Source: Acidimicrobiales bacterium (lineage in GTDB: Bacteria > Actinomycetota > Acidimicrobiia > Acidimicrobiales > GCA-2861595). From it: 64,000 nucleotides of DNA. How positions within the stretch are numbered: position 1 is the first letter of the stretch; each line of letters opens with the position of its first letter. Position numbers and translations under genes: made by a program. The DNA lies in contig JAUJNQ010000001.1 of assembly GCA_030448025.1 (NCBI GenBank), forward strand, positions 58,513-122,512. The letters are read 5' to 3'. Shown here piece after piece: positions 1-12,942 of this stretch. The notes beneath the pieces are model-generated. The model did no database searches and was not told the DNA's origin. It saw only the letters and a program-made list of their open reading frames with translations.

Positions 1-12
1 CTGCTCGGGTTC

Positions 13-1952
<1,940 letters not shown>

Positions 1953-1956
<4 letters not shown>

Positions 1957-2603
1957 CGACGACCGGGTCGTCGGTGAGCACGCCGCTGGAGCCGGCCCCC
2001 GCCACGGTGGAGGTTTCGCAGCCCGAGAGCTCGGCGAAGAGTCGGTCCCGAACGGGCCAACCCCGAACCGCACTCTGGGCTGCGCTCGTCGTAGGTCTCA
2101 CACTTCTCCTCCTCATCGGCGTCCTCGCCACCCGCAAGTCTGCGACCAGCGCCGTTGCCCCGAGCCAGCTCATCGGCCGGCCCGCCCCCGACATCGAGGG
2201 CCCCGTCATCGAGGGAGGCCTGGCGGGGACCACTATGCGGCTCTCCGATCTACGGGGTCGGTGGGTGGTGGTCAACTTCTTCGCCACATGGTGTGTCCCG
2301 TGCGTGCGAGAGCACCCCGAGCTGGCCCGCTTCAGTCAGAGCCATCCCCCCGCGCAGGCGCAGGTGCTGGCCGTGGTCTATGACGACCAGCCCGCCGACG
2401 TAAGGCGGTTCTTCGCCCAACGGGGTGGGAGCTGGCCGGTGGTCGACGACCCCGGCAGCAAGGTGGACTATGGCGTACGAGGGATACCCGAGTCCTTCCT
2501 CGTGGCGCCCGACGGCACCGTGCGCAGCCGCATCATCGGCGGCGTGACGGCGGCAGGCCTGGACTCCCTGCTCCGCCAGGCCGGGGCAACCCCGCCGGGG
2601 TGA
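1953..2603 (+). CDS. ccmG: TlpA/CcmG-like thiol:disulfide oxidoreductase
   Basis: N-terminal TM segment; thioredoxin motif FFATWCVPCVREHPEL; overlaps ccmF stop (ATGA). Confidence 0.9.
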
Positions 2604-3058
2604 GCGTGCGACGGTCCTGGCTGCCCTACCTGGTGTTGTGCCCCCTGTTGATGGCCGCCCTCGTCGTGGGGTCCCGAGGCGGCGGCGGGCCGGTGACCCC
2701 CGAGCAGCGGGTGGAGCGGATCACCCGCCAAGTGCGCTGCCCCACCTGTGAGAGCCAGTCGGTGGCCGATTCGCGGGCGCCGGCTTCGGAGGCCATCGGC
2801 GAGGAGGTCCGCCGGCGGGTTGACAACGGGGAGCGGGACGCCGACATCATCTCGTTCCTCGTCAGCCGCTACGGCAAGGACATCGTGTTGAAGCCGGAGG
2901 CGAAGGGAGTGACCGGCCTGGTGTGGGCCCTGCCCCTGGCGGCGGCGGCGTGCGCCCTGGTCGGGCTGGGCTTCGCCTTTCGCCGGTGGCGGGCCCGGCC
3001 TCCGGCCAAGGTGTCCCTGGAGGACCGGGCATTGGTGGCCGAGCGCGGGGGCGGATGA
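2600..3058 (+). CDS. ccmH: Cytochrome c maturation protein CcmH
   Basis: RCPTCESQSVADSRAPASE motif (CcmH CPxC region), C-terminal TM, overlaps previous gene. Confidence 0.9.
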   Translation: MSVRRSWLPYLVLCPLLMAALVVGSRGGGGPVTPEQRVERITRQVRCPTCESQSVADSRAPASEAIGEEVRRRVDNGERDADIISFLVSRYGKDIVLKPEAKGVTGLVWALPLAAAACALVGLGFAFRRWRARPPAKVSLEDRALVAERGGG

Positions 3059-3890
3059 GGTCCGCCGTCGAGGGCCGGTCCCTCGCTGAGCTGGAGGAGG
3101 AGCGCGACCACCTCCTTCGGTCGCTGGAGGATCTCGATCGGGAGCTGGCCCAAGGCGACATCGGGGAAGCGGACTACGACGCCTTGAAGGAGGACTACAC
3201 CGTCCGCACCGCAGCGGTGCTCCGGGCCATCAAGGACGCCAGGCTCATCAGGGCCGGCCGGGCGGAGGCGTCAGCGACGGCATCAGGGGCAGCCAGCGGA
3301 GGTGGTGCCCACGTCTTCCCGAAGCGGGGACGGATGGCCGTGGCTGCCCTGGTGGTGGCCGCCCTCGTGGCCGTGGCCGGTGCGATGGTCTTCGGTTCGG
3401 CCGAGGATCGCCAGCCCGGGGAGGCCGCCACCGGGGACATCGCCGCCACTGGTCCCACGGGTGACGTGGCTCGAAGCCTGGAGACGGCTCGTCAACTCCG
3501 GGAGCAGGGCCAGACCCTTGCCGCCATCAGGCTCTACGACGAGATCCTCGACCGGGATCGCGAACCAGCCCGAGGCTCTGGCCTACCGGGGCTGGCTGGT
3601 GCGCCAAGCCGGGGCCCAGGCCGGAAACGCCAGCTGGTGGACAAGGGCCTCGAGTACGTCAACCGGGCGGTGGCCGCCGACCCCTCGTACCCCTGGGCCC
3701 ACTTCTTCCGGGGCCTGATCCTCTATGAGGACAAGCGCGACCCCGCTGCCGCCGTTCCCGAGCTGCGAGCCTTCCTGGATGCCGGGCCGCCCCCGCCATG
3801 GTGGGCCCTGTCCAGGAGGTGCTCCGCCAGGCGGAGGCGGAGGTGGCCCGTGCCCGGGCCGAGGCCGCGCCCCGGGGTCCACCCCGATAG
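3055..3890 (+). CDS. CcmI-like TPR protein, frame-disrupted
   Basis: Start overlaps ccmH stop; N-terminal coiled region (LAELEEERDHLLRSLEDLDRELAQG), one TM, then TPR-like sequence spread over alternating frames (NQPEALAYRGWLVRQAGAQAGNA, then QLVDKGLEYVNRAVAADPSYPWAHFFRGLILYEDKRDPAAAVPELRAFLDA, then VQEVLRQAEAEVARARAEA). Confidence 0.7.
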
Positions 3891-4051
3891 TCGAGCGAGC
3901 ATCGTCCCCGAGCCTCGATGTCAAGTCGAGGGTGAGGGTGAGGGGTCAAGTCCCAAGAATTGCTGGCTGACCGCCCTGCGCGGTCAAGGACCGGCCCTGG
4001 CAGGTCGAAGGTCAGGAGACGACGCCTGGATGCGTTGGCGTCCCACGACCC

Positions 4052-7000
4052 ATGAGAACTCACAGCCTTCACCTAGCCCGCCGGGCTCGGGCCGCTCTGG
4101 CTCTGGCCCTTCTGGTGGCGACGACCACCGTCATCGTGTGCGCGCCCCGCCGCAGCCGCCGCCGGTGACATCAGCACCATCGCCGGAAACGGGACTGAGG
4201 GATCGGGCGGCGACGGGGGCCAGCGACGTCGGCCCAGCTCGACAACCCGGACGACGTGGCCTTGGACGGAGCCGGCAACCTCTACATCGCCGACCGGCTC
4301 AACCGCAAGGTGCGCAAGGTCAGCCCGGACGGTGTAATCACCACCTTCGCCGGCAACGGCACCGTTGGGTCGACCGGCGATGGCGGGCCGGCCACCTCGG
4401 CGCAGATATCGGCGCCCGCCGCCGTGGCCATAGGCGCGGTGGGCAACGTCTACATCGCCAACGTCGACTCCGGCAGCAGCAATGTCCGCAGGGTGGACAC
4501 GTCCGGGACCATCACCACCGTGGCAGGCAGCGGCGGGGCCGGGTACAGCGGGGATGACGGCCCGGCCACGCTGGCCCAGCTCAACGGGCCGAGGGGGCTC
4601 GCCGTCGGCGCGGCCGGCAACCTCTACATCGCGGACACCGGCAACCACCGGATCCGCCGGGTCGATCCGTCGGGCATCATCACCACCGTCGCCGGTTCTA
4701 ATGGCCAGGGTTTCGGTGGTGACGACGGACCGGCCGCGTTGGCCCAGCTCAACAGCCCGTTCGGCCTGGCTATCGGCTCCGGCGGCAGTCTCTACATCGC
4801 AGACAGCGGCAACAATCGAATCCGCCGGATCAACACCTCGGGCATCATCAGCACCTTCGCCGGCACCGGTGTTGCGGGCTCAACCGGTGACGGCGGACCG
4901 GCCACCTTGGCCACGCTCAGAGTTCCCAAAGGCGTCGGTGTCGACGGCGGCGGCAACGTCTACATCGGCGACTCCGTAAACCACAAGATCCGCAGGGTCG
5001 ACACGTCGGGCATCATCACCACCTTCGCCGGAACAGGTATGCCCGGATTCAGCGGTGACGGTGGTCCGGCTACCGCGGCCAGGCTGTTTGGGCCGCAGGG
5101 AGTGGCCATCGACTCGACGGGCAACGTGTTCTTCGCCGACACCTCGAACGACCGTGTCCGCATGGTCGCCGGACCACCGCCACCGCCGCCGACTGTCACC
5201 GCCACGACGCCGGCCTCGCCTGCCAACGACAACGCTCCCCTTGTGTGGGGCACAGCGGCCGCGGGCGGCACCGTGCGAATCTACACCGACGCCACCTGCA
5301 CGTCGCCCGTGGCAGGCTCAGGTTCGGCCGCAACCTTCGCCTCCCCAGGCATCACCGTGGCAGTGGCCGACAACACCACCACCACCTTCTTTGCCACGGC
5401 CACCAGCGCCTTCAACAACACGTCCGCCTGCTCCAGCTCTTCGGTCACCTACGTCGAAGACTCCGTAGCCCCGCCCGCCGCCGCCGTGACCGCCCCGTCA
5501 CCCAACCCCGGTTCCGACACCACGCCCACGTGGTCCTTCTCGGGCGAGGCGGGCACCACCTTCGAGTGCCAGCTGGCTCGCGGGGCCACGGTCGTGTCTG
5601 GCCTCTCCGCCTGCTCGAACCCGAAGACCTACGACCTGGCCGCCCAGCCCGACGGCACCTACACCTTTTCGGTTCGCCAGCGTGACGCGGCCGGGAACAC
5701 CGGGGTCTTCGTGAGCTCGGACTACACCGTGGATCGCACCGCGCCCGCAGTTCCGACTGTCACCTCGGGGCCGGGGCCGACGGGATCGGACGTAAGCCCC
5801 ACATGGGAGTTCACCGGCGAGGCGGGGGCCACCTTCGAGTGCCAGCTCAGCTCCGGCGCCACCGTCATCTCGGCCTTCGCCGCCTGTACCAGCCCACAGG
5901 GCTATGACCTGAGCTCGCAGCCCGACGGCACCTACACCTTCTCGGTGCGCCAGAGCGACGCCGCCGCCAACACCTCAGCCGCTGCCGCAGTGAATTACGA
6001 CTTGGACCGCACCGCCCCATCAGAACCAACCGTCGACACGGGTCCCGGCCCAGCCGGCTCTGACGCCACCCCCAGCTGGTCCTTCACCGGCGAGGCCGGA
6101 GCGACGTTCGAATGCCAGCTCACCAACGGTGCCACAGTGATCTCTGCTCTAAGCGCCTGCACCAGTCCACACACCTATGACCTCGGCGCCGAGGCCGACG
6201 GTGAGTACACCTTTTCCGTGCGCCAGGTCGATTCGGGTGGCAACCCAGGAGCCTTCGCCACCTCCGACTACGCCCTCGACCGCTCGACGCCGGCGCCGCC
6301 CACCATCACCTCCGGTCCGGGGCCACAGGCAACAACGCCAACCCGGCGTGGTCCTTCACCGGCGAGGCGGGGGCGGGCTTCGAGTGCCAGCTGAGCTCCG
6401 GCGCCACCGTGGTGGCAGCCCCGGGGCCGTGCACCAGCCCCAAGGCCTACGACCTCTCGGCCCTGCCCGACGCCACGTACACCTTCTCGGTGCGCCAGAT
6501 GGACGCCGCGGGCAACGCCAGCGCCGCCGCCACCAGCGCACTACACCCTCAGCGCCGCCGGGGCATCCCGGCGACGCCGCTCATCACTTCAGGTCCCGGG
6601 GCCAGCGGCTCCAACGCCAACCCCATTTGGTCCTTCACCGGCGAGGTCGGGGCCGCCTTCGAATGCCAGCTGAGCTCCGGCGCCACCATCGTCTCGCCCT
6701 TCGGGCCCTGCTCGAGCCCCCGCAGCTACGACCTCTCGACCGAGGCCGACGCCACCTACACCTTCTCGGTGCGCCAGCGCGACACAGCGGGCAACGCCAG
6801 CGCCGCCGCCACCAGCGACTACACCCTCGACCGCTCTGCCCCTGCTGCTCCCGTCATCACCGCCGGCCCGGGCGTCATGGCCTCCAACGCCAACCCCACG
6901 TGGTCCTTCACCGGCGAGGTCGGGGCCGCCTTCGAATGCCGGCTGAGCTCCGGCGCCACGGAGATCTCCGCCTTCGAGCCGTGCACCAGTCCGAAGGCCT

Positions 7001-9932
7001 ACGACCTCTCGAACCAGGCCGACGCCACCTACACCTTCTCGGTGCGCCAGCGCGACACAGCCGGCAATACCAGCGCCGCCGCCACCTCCGACTACACCCT
7101 GGACCGCTCTGCCCCCACGCCGCCCACCATCACTGCAGGTCCCGGGGCCAGCGGCTCCAACGCCAACCCCACGTGGTCCTTCACCGGCGAGCCCGGGGCC
7201 GCCTTCGAGTGCCGGCTCAACTCCGGCGCCACGGAGATCTCCGCCTTCGGGGCGTGCACCAGCCCCAAGGCCTACGACCTCTCCGCCCAGCCCGACGCCA
7301 CCTACACCTTCTCGGTGCGCCAGCGCGACGCCGCCGGCAACACCAGCGCCGCCGCCACCAGCGACTACATCCTCGACCGCTCTGCTCCCACGTCACCCAC
7401 CATCACCTCCGGCCCCGGCGCCGCCGGTCCAACGCCAACCCGGCGTGGTCCTTCACCGGCGAGGCCGGTGTGATCTTCGAGTGCCGGCTCAGCTCCGGCG
7501 CCACGGAGATCTCCGCCTTCGGGCCGTGCACCAGTCCCAAGGCCTACGACCTGTCGACCCAGCCCGACGGGACCTACACGTTCTCGGTGCGCCAGCGCGA
7601 CGCCGCCGGCAACACCAGCGCCGCCGCCACCAGCGACTACACCCTCGACCGCTCTGCCCCCACGCCGCCCACCATCACCTCCGGTCCCGGCGCCACGGCC
7701 ACCAACGCCAACCCACGTGGTCCTTCACGTGGTCCTTCAGTGCCGGCTCAGCTCCGGTGCCGATCTCCGCCTTCGGGCCGTGCACCAGCCCCAAGGCCTA
7801 TGACCTCCGGTGCCGACGCCACCTACGCCTTCGGTGCTTTGCGCCAGTCCCAGGGCCTACGACCTGTCCGCCCATCCCGACGGCTCCCACCTACACCATC
7901 GCCTCCGGCCCCGGCGCCACGGGCAACAACGCCAACACCAGGGCCTTCACCCGAGAGGCCGGCTACACCCTTCGAGTGCTCTGCGAGCCAGCGGTCCGAG
8001 CCCGTGCACCAGCCCGCCGCCCTCCGACTCGGCCCTCGACCGCTCGGTGCCGGCCCACGCCGCGCCACCATGGACCTCCGGTCCCGGCGCCACGGCCACC
8101 AACGCCAACCCGGCGTGGTCCTTCACCGGCGAGGCCGGTGCCGCCTTCGAGTGCCGGCTCAACTCCGGCGCCACGGAGATCTCCGCCTTCGGGCGTGCAC
8201 CAGTCCCAAGGCCTACGACCTGTCGACCCAACCCGACGGGACCTACACCTTCTCGGTGCGCCAGCGCGACGCCGCCGGCAACACCAGCGCCGCCGCCACC
8301 AGCGACTACATCCTCGACCGCTCTGCCCCCACGCCGCCCACCATCACCTCCGGTCCCGGCGCCACGGCCACCAACGCCAACCCCACGTGGTCCTTCACCG
8401 GCGAGGCCGGTGCCGCCTTCGAGTGCCTGGGGCCGTGCACCGGCCCCACGGAGATCTCCGCCTTCGGGCTTTGCGCCAGCCCCAAGGCCTACGACCTCTC
8501 CGCCCAGCCCGACGCCACATACACCTTCTCAGTCCGCCAGCGGCGACGCCGCCGGCAACACCAGCGCCGCCGCCACCAGCGACTACGCCCTCGACCGCTC
8601 CCGGCTCCCACGGAGCCCACCATCACCTCTGGTCCGGGGGCCACGGCCAACAACGCCAACCCCACGTGGTCCTTCACCGGCGAGGCCGGTGCCGCCTTCG
8701 AGTGCCGCCTCAACTCCGGCGCCACGGAGATCTCCGCACCATCTCCGTGCACCAGCCCTGCCACCTACGACCTGTCCGCCCAACCCGACGGCACCTACAC
8801 CTTCTCGGTTCGCCAGCGCGACGCGGCCGGCAACACCGGCGCCGCCGCCACGTCGGACTACACGCTGGACCGTGAGGCCCCGATGGCTCCTGCGGTGACG
8901 GCGCCCGTGCCCAACCCGGGCAACGACAGCACGCCTTCGTGGTTCTTCACCGGCGAGGCCGGGGCCGGCTTCGAGTGCCGCCTCACCTCCGGCGGCGGCG
9001 AGATCTCCGCCCTTGGCACCTGCGCAACCCCTGCCACCTATGACCTGTCTGGGCGACCCGACGGGACCTACACGCTGTGGGTGCGCCAGCGCGACGCGGC
9101 GGGCAACACCAGCGCCTTCGCCAGCGCCGACTACGACCTCGACCGCTCCCGCCCCGCTCCACCGGCGCTCGTCTCCGGGCCCGGTGCCGGTGGATCCGAC
9201 CCCACTCCCACATGGTCCTTCTCCGGGGAGGCGGGGGCCACGTTCAGCTGTGAGCTGCGACGGGAAGGCCAAGTGATCTCGCCTCCCACGCCGTGCACCA
9301 GCCCCACGTCCTATGACCTGTCCGCCCAACCCAACGGCACCTACACCCTGGTGTTGGCCCAGAGCGACGCGGCGGGCAACACCAGCACCGCCACCACGGT
9401 CGACTACGCCCTCGACCGCTCCAGCCCCCCTCCTCCGCCCCCGGGCCAGCCGACACCGAGCGGCGGGGACAGCACACCCGCCCCGCAGAAGGTGACTGGA
9501 ACCACCAGGGCCGGTTCTGCGGTTCGAACCGCGACCCCCCTTGCTGAGCCGCTCAACGCCACCACCAGCTCCAGCACCGCTGCAGACCCCCGGCCACCCG
9601 CCGTCGTGGCCACGTCCCCCCGAGAGGTGGCACCGTCGCCCCGAGAGGTGGCACCGACCGCCGCTCTGTCGAGTCCCGAGCCCCAGGCCCCGCCCCAGCA
9701 CAGCCCTCGCCGCCCAGCCGCCCCGGCCCCTGACGACGGGCCCACCGCGCTCGAGATACTGGCCGAGGTGGCGGGCAAGACGGCGTTTCCCATCATTCTC
9801 GTCCTGATCGTCGTGCTCTTCTTGGCCGTCCAGGACCGCATCGACCGAAATGACCCCAAGTTGGCGCTCGCACCGGTCCGCTCCGAGCCCTTGGACTTCA
9901 TCGATCCAATCTCCCTGCCGATAGGGAGATGA
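4052..9932 (+). CDS. Giant surface protein: signal-like N-terminus, six NHL repeats, ~15 Ig-like repeats, C-terminal TM; multiple frame disruptions
   Basis: NHL units (GNLYIADTGNHRIRRVDPSGIITTVAG) 4256-5170; Ig-like units (TWSFTGEAGAAFECRL..CTSPKAYDLSAQPDGTYTFSVRQRDAAGNTSAAATSDYTLDRS) 5500-9425 across several frames; C-terminal TM (TAFPIILVLIVVLFLAV). Confidence 0.8.
4230..5170 (+). repeat. Six NHL repeats, expected to form a six-bladed beta-propeller
   Basis: Six consecutive units ending in ITTFAG/ITTVAG with xNxYIADxxNxxIRRVxxSG core. Confidence 0.85.
5500..9425 (+). repeat. Tandem ~273-bp (~91 aa) Ig-like repeats, about 15 copies
   Basis: FEC(Q/R)L ... C(T/S)SP ... YTFSVRQ(R)DAAGNT ... 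DRS recurs at near-constant spacing (~5521, 5790, 6060, 6330, 6610, 6885, 7160, 7435, 7710, then irregular, 8100, 8375, 8655, 8930, 9200). Confidence 0.9.
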
Positions 9933-11515
9933 TGCACTACGACATGGTGCCGCTAGGCGAGCGGCTGCGCTACATGCAGCTGTTCCGGCTGGTCACGGTG
10001 CTCCTTCTCCTCGTCGGCCGGCTGGTCGCGCCCGAGATCGGTCAGGCTCCCCTCGGGGGGGTGCTGCTGGCTACGGGCGCCTACACGCTGGCCTTTTCCC
10101 TCAGCGAGGCCTTGTGGCGGTTCGGCGGACGGCGGAACCTCCCGCTGTTCGGTCTGATGCTGCTCGTCGACGGTGTTTTTCTCGCCTACATGGGTTATGC
10201 GACCGGGGGAACCCTGAGCCCCGTTCGCTACCTGATCCTGGTCCACCTCATCGTGGTCACGCTCCTTGCCTCCTACCGGACCGGGCTCAAGATGGCGTTG
10301 TGGCACTCGGTACTGCTCTTCGTGGTGTTCCACGCCCAGGAGGCTGAGTTCCTCGATCCCATTGACCGGGCCTACCGGAGCCTCCCCGGCACCGACTACC
10401 AACGGCTCTCCACCTATGTGGCTGCCTTCTGGCTCGTGGCCTTGAGCACGGCGGCGTTCTCGTCGATCAACGAGCGAGAGCTTCGTCGCCGCCGGATCGA
10501 TCTCGAGTCGCTGGCCCAGATCGCCAATGCCCTCGAGAAGGTGCACAAGCCCCATGCCGTTGCCAGCGTTCTGGCCGATGGCCTGGCCGACACCTTCGAT
10601 TTCCAGCGACTCGTGGTGCTGGGAGAGCCCAAGGGCGAACCCACCCTGCTCGGGCACCGGGGCGCGGAGTCGACGGCGGCCATAGAGCCCGGCATCGACC
10701 AGTTGGTCCGCACCGCCTGGGAGAAGCGAGAGACGCTGCTCGTGAAGAGCATCGATCAGGGCCCCAATCCTCGCCTGGCCAAGTGGCTGCCCGACGCCAA
10801 GAACCTGATCGTCACTCCCTTGCTGGCCGAGGACCGGCCCATCGGCGTGGTGGTGGCGGAGCACTCGATGCGCCACGGTTCTCGCGTCGAGCAGCGGGTG
10901 GTGGCCATGGTCTCCCAGTTCTCGGCCCACGCCGCCCTGGCCCTCGACAACGCCTGGCTTCTAGAGCGGGTGCAGGAGATGGCGGAGACCGACGGGCTCA
11001 CCGGGGTGGCCAACCGTCGTACCTTCGAGGTCACCCTCGAGCTGGAGGCAACCCGGGCCTTCAGAAACGGCGACCGCCTGAGCCTGATCATGGCCGACAT
11101 CGACCACTTCAAGAAGCTCAATGACAACCACGGGCACCAGACGGGTGACGAGGTCCTTCGCACGGTGGCCTCGGCACTGCGCAACGTCTCCCGGGACTTC
11201 GACACCGTGGCCCGTTACGGCGGAGAGGAGTTCGCCGTCATCCTGCCGAACTGCTCGGAGGAGGAGGCGGTGGCCGCTGCCGAGCGTCTGCGGATGAGCG
11301 TCGCCTCCGCCGCCACCGTGGTCCCTGTGACCATCAGCCTCGGGGTTGCCACCTACCCAGTGCACGCTTCGGGCGGGACGAACCTGGTGCAGGCCGCCGA
11401 CGAAGCCCTGTACGAGTCGAAGCGAGGCGGCAGGAACCGAGTCACGCAGTCCGTGCGCAGCCTGTCCGATGCGTTCGAGTCGCCGGTCTCGGTGGCGGGC
11501 ACCAAGTCTCCGTGA
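9929..11515 (+). CDS. Membrane-bound GAF-GGDEF diguanylate cyclase
   Basis: Multi-TM N-terminus; C-terminal GGDEF domain with ARYGGEEFAVILPNCS and RxxD (RDFD) five residues before GGEEF; ATGA overlap with previous ORF. Confidence 0.92.
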   Translation: MMHYDMVPLGERLRYMQLFRLVTVLLLLVGRLVAPEIGQAPLGGVLLATGAYTLAFSLSEALWRFGGRRNLPLFGLMLLVDGVFLAYMGYATGGTLSPVRYLILVHLIVVTLLASYRTGLKMALWHSVLLFVVFHAQEAEFLDPIDRAYRSLPGTDYQRLSTYVAAFWLVALSTAAFSSINERELRRRRIDLESLAQIANALEKVHKPHAVASVLADGLADTFDFQRLVVLGEPKGEPTLLGHRGAESTAAIEPGIDQLVRTAWEKRETLLVKSIDQGPNPRLAKWLPDAKNLIVTPLLAEDRPIGVVVAEHSMRHGSRVEQRVVAMVSQFSAHAALALDNAWLLERVQEMAETDGLTGVANRRTFEVTLELEATRAFRNGDRLSLIMADIDHFKKLNDNHGHQTGDEVLRTVASALRNVSRDFDTVARYGGEEFAVILPNCSEEEAVAAAERLRMSVASAATVVPVTISLGVATYPVHASGGTNLVQAADEALYESKRGGRNRVTQSVRSLSDAFESPVSVAGTKSP

Positions 11516-11614
11516 CCGGCTGAGTTCCGCTGGGCCGGCGCCGGTGCTGTCGTCGCCCTTCTTGCATCTCACTCACCACCTGCCCGGTGTCGAGCGCCCG
11601 GCCAGGCGCTGGCC

Positions 11615-11636
11615 GCCAGGTGAACGACCGGTGAAC
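11615..11636 (-). promoter_or_regulatory. PHO-box-like site upstream of the two-component operon
   Basis: GCCAGGTGAAC GACCGGTGAAC: two 11-bp units; reverse complement reads GTTCACCGGTC GTTCACCTGGC. Confidence 0.6.
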
Positions 11637-11697
11637 ATTGCCGGTGTGGCCACCCTGGTTTCCGTCTCCGATCCCCCACCCCCGTAGAGTCGTGCCC

Positions 11698-12942
11698 GTG
11701 CGGTTCCTCGCCGTCGGTGCTGCGGTGCTGGCGTGCACCTGCGCAGTCTGGTCGGTGGTGCTGCTTCGCCGTGAGCGCCGACGGCTGCGAACGGGCCTGG
11801 ACGAGCTCTGCTTCGGGCTCGACGGTCACGGCCCGTCGACGTCGCCCAGCCCTGACATCGGAGCGGCCTTCGCCCGCCTGCGGCAGTCCCTCGAATGGGT
11901 GCAGGAGGAGTCGCGGGAGTGGCGCCGGTTGGCTGGTTGGCTATCCCAGACCCTGGAGGCGACGCCCCTTGGCGTGGTGGTAACCGCCGGTGACGGTCGG
12001 GTGGTGTTCCGCAACCAGGCCGCGGCGTCGCTGATGGGCACCCGCTTGGGCGAGGCCCTCGCGTCGCAGGCCCTGGTCGAGCTTCTCCAATCGGCTCGGT
12101 CCGGTCAGTCGACGGCCAAGGTCCTCGATCTGCACGGCCCTCCCCGGCGCACGCTTACCGTGTGGGGGGTGCCCATGGGAGAGGACGGCACGGCCGCGGT
12201 CATCATCGAGGACGTCTCGGAGCGCAAGCGGCTGGATGCGGTCCGCCGCGACTTCGTGGCCAACGTCAGCCACGAGCTGAAGACACCCGTCGGCGCCCTG
12301 GGGCTCCTGGCCGAGACCATGGCCTCCGAGGACGACCCCGACGTGGTCCACCGCCTGGCCGAGCGGGTGCAGGCGGAGGCCTTCCGGGTGGCCCGGATCA
12401 TCGAGGAGCTGCTGAACCTCAGTCGGCTCGAGGCCGAGGAGGCGCCCCATCACGAGCCCACATCGGTGCACGCGGTCGTCGCCGGCGCCGTTGACCAGGC
12501 CCGTCCGTCGGCCACCCTTCGGCAGGTGGAGATAAGGGTGGGGGAGGTTCCTCGACGCTGGTGCGTGATGGGCGACCGACGTCAGCTCGTCTCGGCCCTC
12601 TTCAACCTCCTGGATAACGCCGTGAAGTACTCCGACGTCGGATCGCTGGTGGAGGTGGGGGCGACCAGCGATGGAAGCTTCGTGGACCTGGTGGTCCGGG
12701 ACCACGGCCTCGGCATCCCCACCCGGGACCTCGACCGCATCTTCGAACGCTTCTACCGGGTGGACCAGGGAAGAGGCCGCCACACCGGGGGTACCGGGCT
12801 CGGTCTGGCCATCGTGCGCCACGTGGCCCACAACCACCACGGCGAGGTGCTCGTGGACTCCCGGGAGGGTGAGGGGTCCGCCTTCACCTTGCGCGTCCCG
12901 GCCGAGGCCGGGCCCATGGGCCTCCTGGCCGACGCCGGATGA
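11698..12942 (+). CDS. senX3: Phosphate-responsive sensor histidine kinase, SenX3/PhoR-like
   Basis: TM + PAS-like region + HisKA (VANVSHELKTPVGALGLLAETM) + HATPase (NLLDNAVKYS, GTGLGLAIVRH); upstream of response regulator and phoU. Confidence 0.88.
   Translation: MRFLAVGAAVLACTCAVWSVVLLRRERRRLRTGLDELCFGLDGHGPSTSPSPDIGAAFARLRQSLEWVQEESREWRRLAGWLSQTLEATPLGVVVTAGDGRVVFRNQAAASLMGTRLGEALASQALVELLQSARSGQSTAKVLDLHGPPRRTLTVWGVPMGEDGTAAVIIEDVSERKRLDAVRRDFVANVSHELKTPVGALGLLAETMASEDDPDVVHRLAERVQAEAFRVARIIEELLNLSRLEAEEAPHHEPTSVHAVVAGAVDQARPSATLRQVEIRVGEVPRRWCVMGDRRQLVSALFNLLDNAVKYSDVGSLVEVGATSDGSFVDLVVRDHGLGIPTRDLDRIFERFYRVDQGRGRHTGGTGLGLAIVRHVAHNHHGEVLVDSREGEGSAFTLRVPAEAGPMGLLADAG

Noticed and set aside
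5500-9425. Possible CRISPR array because of regular direct repeats
   Set aside because: Unit is ~273 bp, protein-coding, with no short repeat/unique spacer structure and no cas genes.
9510-9535. tRNA T-arm-like GGTTCGAACC
   Set aside because: No acceptor, D or anticodon arms could be placed around it; it lies in the coding stalk of the repeat protein.
8583-9701. 372-aa minus-strand ORF over the Ig repeats
   Set aside because: Reverse frame of the repeat array; repeats in it are only a mirror of the plus-strand repeats.
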